Below are positions 4,956 to 7,628 of a stretch of 7,628 nt of DNA, piece after piece. A model generated the notes under the pieces. The model was given only the letters and a program-made list of their open reading frames with translations, had not been told where the DNA came from and searched no databases. Origin of the DNA: an uncultured Kouleothrix sp. GTDB taxonomy: Bacteria; Chloroflexota; Chloroflexia; Chloroflexales; Roseiflexaceae. Location: contig CALLYN010000312.1 in NCBI GenBank assembly GCA_937858455.1, positions 1-7,628 on the forward strand, written 5' to 3'. The position numbers and the translations under genes are program-made. How positions within the stretch are numbered: position 1 is the first letter of the stretch; every line of letters begins with the position of its first letter.

Positions 4956-6836
4956 ATGGATCTCAAGAATTATTTTTCGGTTTTTCAGAGGTGGGGCTGG
5001 ATTGTACTGTTGTGCACTGCGCTGGCGGGAATCACAAGCTACTGGTATTCGTCGCAGCTGCCGGTTGTGTATCAGTCGCGCTCGCGCTACCTGATCGGCT
5101 CGGTGCTCGATAACCCGAACGTTTCTTCCAACGATCTCCGCGCCAGCACGCAGATCGGCCAGACCTACGACTCGCTGGTGAATAGCCGGCCGGTGCTGCA
5201 GAATGTTATTGACAAGCTCAAGCTGAACACGACCGCCGACCTGCTGACCGACCAGGTCAGCGGTACCTGGATCGACACCACCCAGATCCTAAGCATTCGC
5301 GCGAATGCCAACGATCCGAAGCTGGCCGCCGATATCGCCAACGCCATCGGCGACGAGCTGATCGCCCTGAGCCCGAGCGGCCCCGGCAGCAAGCAGGTGG
5401 CGCGCCGCCAGGAGGGCGAGGCCCAGATCGCCCGCCTGCAGGAAACCATTCGCTCGACGCAGGCCGAGATCGACCAGCTGGCGAATCAGATCCAGCAGAC
5501 CACCGACGCCACAGCGCAGCGCGCGCTGATCATCCGGCTCGACGAGCGCCGCTCGCAGCTGGCCGCAGCGCAGCGCGCCTACAGCGACCTGTTTCAGCTG
5601 CTGCAGACCAGCGATGTCAACAAGGTGACGGTAGTTGAGCCGGCGGTGCCCGAGCCTACGCCGATTGCGCCCGATACCCAGCGCAATGTGCTGGCAGCCG
5701 TGATTGCCGGCCTGGTGCTGGGCCTGGCCGCGATGATGCTGCTCGAGTACTTCACCGATGTGATCCACACGCCCGAGATGCTGCGCAACGTGACCGGCCT
5801 GACCTACCTGGGCGGCCTGGCGCGCCACAAGAAGCTCACCGGCAAAGACGGCGCCCAGCTGGTGACGATCGCCGCGCCCGAGACGCTGGCGGCCGAGAGC
5901 TTCCGCATCTTGCGCACCAACCTGCAAATCCCCGGCACCGACCGGCATCTGCCATCGCTGCTGATCACCAGCCCGTCGCGCGGCGACGGCAAGACCGACG
6001 TGGCGGCCAACCTGGCGGTGTCGTTCGCGCGCGCCGGCAAGAAGGTCATCCTGATCGACGCCAACCTGCGCCGGCCTCAGCTGGCCGCGATCTTCGGCAT
6101 CCCCGAGAAGGGCGGCCTCTCGAGCCTGTTCGAGTCGCGCGATCGGCTGCCCGAGCCGGTGGCGATTAGCTCCATCCCCGGCCTGTCGATCCTGCCGGCC
6201 GGCACCACAACGCCGAGCTCTTCCGAAATCCTTGGCTCGCAGCGTATGTACGAGCTGCTGCAAACCTGCAAGGCTCGCGCCGACCTGGTGATCATCGACA
6301 GCCCGTCGCTGTGGTACTCCGATACCCTGGCGCTGGCCCCGCAGGTCGATGGCGTGCTGCTGACGGTAAGCAGCGGCACCACCGGCCGCGAAACGACGAT
6401 CAGCGCCGTCGAGAGCCTGCGGCTCGTGGGCGCGAACATCATCGGCACGGTGCTCAACCGCGTGAAGGCTGGCCCGGCTTACCAGTACTACCCGTCGTTT
6501 GCGGCCAGCCGGCCGGCGCTGGAAGGCCCGACCGCCACGAACCCGGTGCGCGCACTCAACAGCGGCTCGGCCAGCTCGACTTCGGCGCAGGCCGGCAAGT
6601 CGTCGACACAGTCGACAGGTGGTGCGTTGGGAAAATCTCAACCGGCGGCACCGACGGCGAGTAACACCAGCGCGAAAAACGCCACGGTTGTACTCGACGC
6701 GATGACGCCGGATGCGCCCGCCCCCTCCGCCGATTGGGCTCCCGTTGAGCCGGTGGCAACCTACGCCAACGGCGCCCAGCCGGACACCTCGAACGACCCG
6801 AACGCGAGCCGTTCGAACCAGAACCGCAAGAAGTAA
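4956..6836 (+). CDS. Wzz chain-length domain fused to BY-kinase (polysaccharide tyrosine autokinase)
   Basis: A 626-residue inner-membrane protein that controls polymer length and export through autokinase cycling. Order: Wzz N-terminus with TM1 (about 14-32), a periplasmic region with a Q/E/R-rich coiled coil (about 150-217), the proline-rich stretch VPEPTPIAPDTQRN, TM2 (about 245-265), then a cytosolic kinase. AAESFRILRTNLQ precedes Walker A SPSRGDGKT (K346, T347), Walker A' ILIDANLRR (D368) and Walker B LVIIDSPS (D448). Compared with the usual BY-kinase pattern, the second Asp of Walker A' is Asn370 and the Walker B Pro is Ser451. Instead of a Tyr-rich C-terminus there are only Y509, Y511 and Y512, then a 111-residue Ser/Thr/Ala/Pro/Asn-rich tail with a single Tyr (603). 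GGAGG at 4941-4945, ten bases before ATG, supports the start. Its place after the initiating transferase is typical of polysaccharide loci. Confidence 0.93.
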   Translation: MDLKNYFSVFQRWGWIVLLCTALAGITSYWYSSQLPVVYQSRSRYLIGSVLDNPNVSSNDLRASTQIGQTYDSLVNSRPVLQNVIDKLKLNTTADLLTDQVSGTWIDTTQILSIRANANDPKLAADIANAIGDELIALSPSGPGSKQVARRQEGEAQIARLQETIRSTQAEIDQLANQIQQTTDATAQRALIIRLDERRSQLAAAQRAYSDLFQLLQTSDVNKVTVVEPAVPEPTPIAPDTQRNVLAAVIAGLVLGLAAMMLLEYFTDVIHTPEMLRNVTGLTYLGGLARHKKLTGKDGAQLVTIAAPETLAAESFRILRTNLQIPGTDRHLPSLLITSPSRGDGKTDVAANLAVSFARAGKKVILIDANLRRPQLAAIFGIPEKGGLSSLFESRDRLPEPVAISSIPGLSILPAGTTTPSSSEILGSQRMYELLQTCKARADLVIIDSPSLWYSDTLALAPQVDGVLLTVSSGTTGRETTISAVESLRLVGANIIGTVLNRVKAGPAYQYYPSFAASRPALEGPTATNPVRALNSGSASSTSAQAGKSSTQSTGGALGKSQPAAPTASNTSAKNATVVLDAMTPDAPAPSADWAPVEPVATYANGAQPDTSNDPNASRSNQNRKK

Positions 6837-6859
6837 CGAATCCAAGCCACGCTTCCCAA

Positions 6860-6894
6860 GCGGGTCGGCACAGCCCACAGCTGTGCCAACCCGC
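6860..6894 (+). terminator. Strong hairpin after the kinase gene, without U-tract
   Basis: GCGGGT (6860-6865) pairs with ACCCGC (6889-6894), and GGCACAG (6867-6873) with CTGTGCC (6881-6887), with one C-A mismatch and a seven-base loop. It begins 23 nt after the stop. No T-run follows, so it is either a weak terminator, an mRNA 3'-end stabiliser that lowers expression of the next gene, or a copy of an intergenic repeat. Confidence 0.4.
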
Positions 6895-6969
6895 CACCAG
6901 GGTTGCCTTTGCGCGTAGGCTGGCGCTCTGTTTCATTTAATCGTTTGCCCGATGATATAGGCATACACT

Positions 6970-7628
6970 ATGCATACGTTATTGACCGAAATTTTTGAAC
7001 GGCTTGAGCAAGAACATATTCAGTATTGCCTTTTGCGCGGCTATGAAGAGCTCGAGACACTCGACGACACCGGCGATGTCGATCTGCTGGTGCAGGCCGA
7101 TCAGATCGGCCAGTTTCAGGCGCTGATGGCGCGGCTGCAGTTTGTGCGCCTGCCGGTGTGGGGCCATGCGCCGCACCAGTTCTTTGTGGCCTACGACGAA
7201 ACGACCGATACCTGGCTGAAGCTCGACGTCGTCACCACCGTGGTCTATGGCAAGCCGATCCCTTCGCTGGAAACCAACCTGGCCGAAGGCTGCCTGGCGC
7301 GCCGCCAGCCGCGCGGCCCGACATACGTGCCCGCGCCCGAGGACGAGCTGGTGACGCTGCTGCTGCACTGCCTGCTCGATAAGGGCGCGTTCGCGCCACA
7401 TCGCCAGGCGCGCGTGCGCGCCCTGCGCGCCGAGGTGCGCGACGAAGCGACGCTGAATCGGCTGCTGCGCCAGGCTTGGTCGCCGGATATGACCTGGGCG
7501 CGCCTGGCTGGCCTGATCGACGGCGAGTGCTGGGAAGCGCTCTTGGGCGAGGCCGGCGGGATTGCCCGGCGGCTGCGCCGCGGCCAGGGTATGGCGGTGC
7601 TGCGCCGGCGCCTGGCCGGCCGCACGCT
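6970..7628 (+). CDS. Nucleotidyltransferase-fold protein, 3' end outside window
   Basis: A partial gene, open from ATG at 6970 to the window edge (219 codons plus two bases). The N-terminus reads like the uncharacterised nucleotidyltransferase group often found in polysaccharide loci. YCLLRGYEELE (19-29) is followed by GDVDLLV (35-41) and WLKLDVV (82-88), giving a plausible metal-binding triad of D36, D38 and D86 as in the polymerase-beta fold. A helical region follows (LVTLLLHCLLDKGAF, then arginine-rich segments to about 219). In related proteins I recall, a thymidylate-kinase-like P-loop domain comes next, but that part is not in the window. ATAGG at 6957-6961, eight bases before ATG, is a weak Shine-Dalgarno. 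The 133-nt gap and weak site suggest lower expression than the kinase gene. Substrate unknown; it may modify a sugar or act as a regulator. Confidence 0.8.
   Translation, partial: MHTLLTEIFERLEQEHIQYCLLRGYEELETLDDTGDVDLLVQADQIGQFQALMARLQFVRLPVWGHAPHQFFVAYDETTDTWLKLDVVTTVVYGKPIPSLETNLAEGCLARRQPRGPTYVPAPEDELVTLLLHCLLDKGAFAPHRQARVRALRAEVRDEATLNRLLRQAWSPDMTWARLAGLIDGECWEALLGEAGGIARRLRRGQGMAVLRRRLAGRT

Noticed and set aside
4913..5113. 66-codon frame starting at TTG just after AAGGAG (4903-4908)
   Set aside because: The Shine-Dalgarno spacing is short (four bases), and it mostly overlaps the kinase gene in another frame; the kinase has its own better site at 4941-4945.
5289..6878. Long minus-strand open frame (529 codons) opposite the kinase gene
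   Set aside because: Arg/Gly/Ala-rich shadow of the GC-rich kinase gene, with no family pattern. The 3094-3840 minus frame opposite the GGDEF-like gene is rejected for the same reason.

Overview
The window is GC-rich chromosomal DNA from a bacterium. Codon use is strongly G/C-ending, the spacers are full of palindromes, and a translational GTPase gene sits beside an exopolysaccharide locus. These features would suit a filamentous Chloroflexota member (Roseiflexus/Kouleothrix-like), but that placement is an inference from general sequence character and gene content, with no marker gene to prove it.

Layout. (1) Positions 1-1998, minus strand: a complete typA/bipA gene, with a candidate terminator hairpin beyond its stop, a good sigma70-type promoter at 1970-1998 and a 5' UTR hairpin that covers the likely Shine-Dalgarno. 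(2) Positions 2003-2320: a non-coding mosaic of nested palindromes and direct repeats, probably dispersed intergenic repeats. (3) Positions 2333-3051: a non-coding divergent spacer that alternates between GC-rich and AT-rich. Its AT-rich right end holds an 18-bp perfect palindrome, a second inverted repeat, a pair of overlapping mini-ORFs and a hairpin followed by five T, just ahead of the next gene. (4) Positions 3052-7628, plus strand: four co-oriented genes that read as an exopolysaccharide/capsule module. They are a four-TM protein with a degenerate GGDEF-like domain, a phosphoglycosyl (initiating sugar) transferase, a Wzz/BY-kinase fusion (chain-length control and tyrosine autokinase), and the first 219 codons of a nucleotidyltransferase-fold protein cut by the window edge.

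How it fits together. The sugar transferase would load the first sugar phosphate onto the lipid carrier. The Wzz/kinase fusion would control polymerisation and export. The inactive-looking GGDEF protein could be a membrane sensor, scaffold or receptor for the locus. Each spacer in the cluster (109, 227 and 133 nt) contains or borders a strong hairpin without a U-tract. The 4769-4896 segment folds on paper into a closed three-helix junction with a competing local hairpin just before a Shine-Dalgarno-like AAGGAG, which makes it the best candidate for an undescribed cis-acting RNA here. No CRISPR, transposase, tRNA or rRNA was seen.
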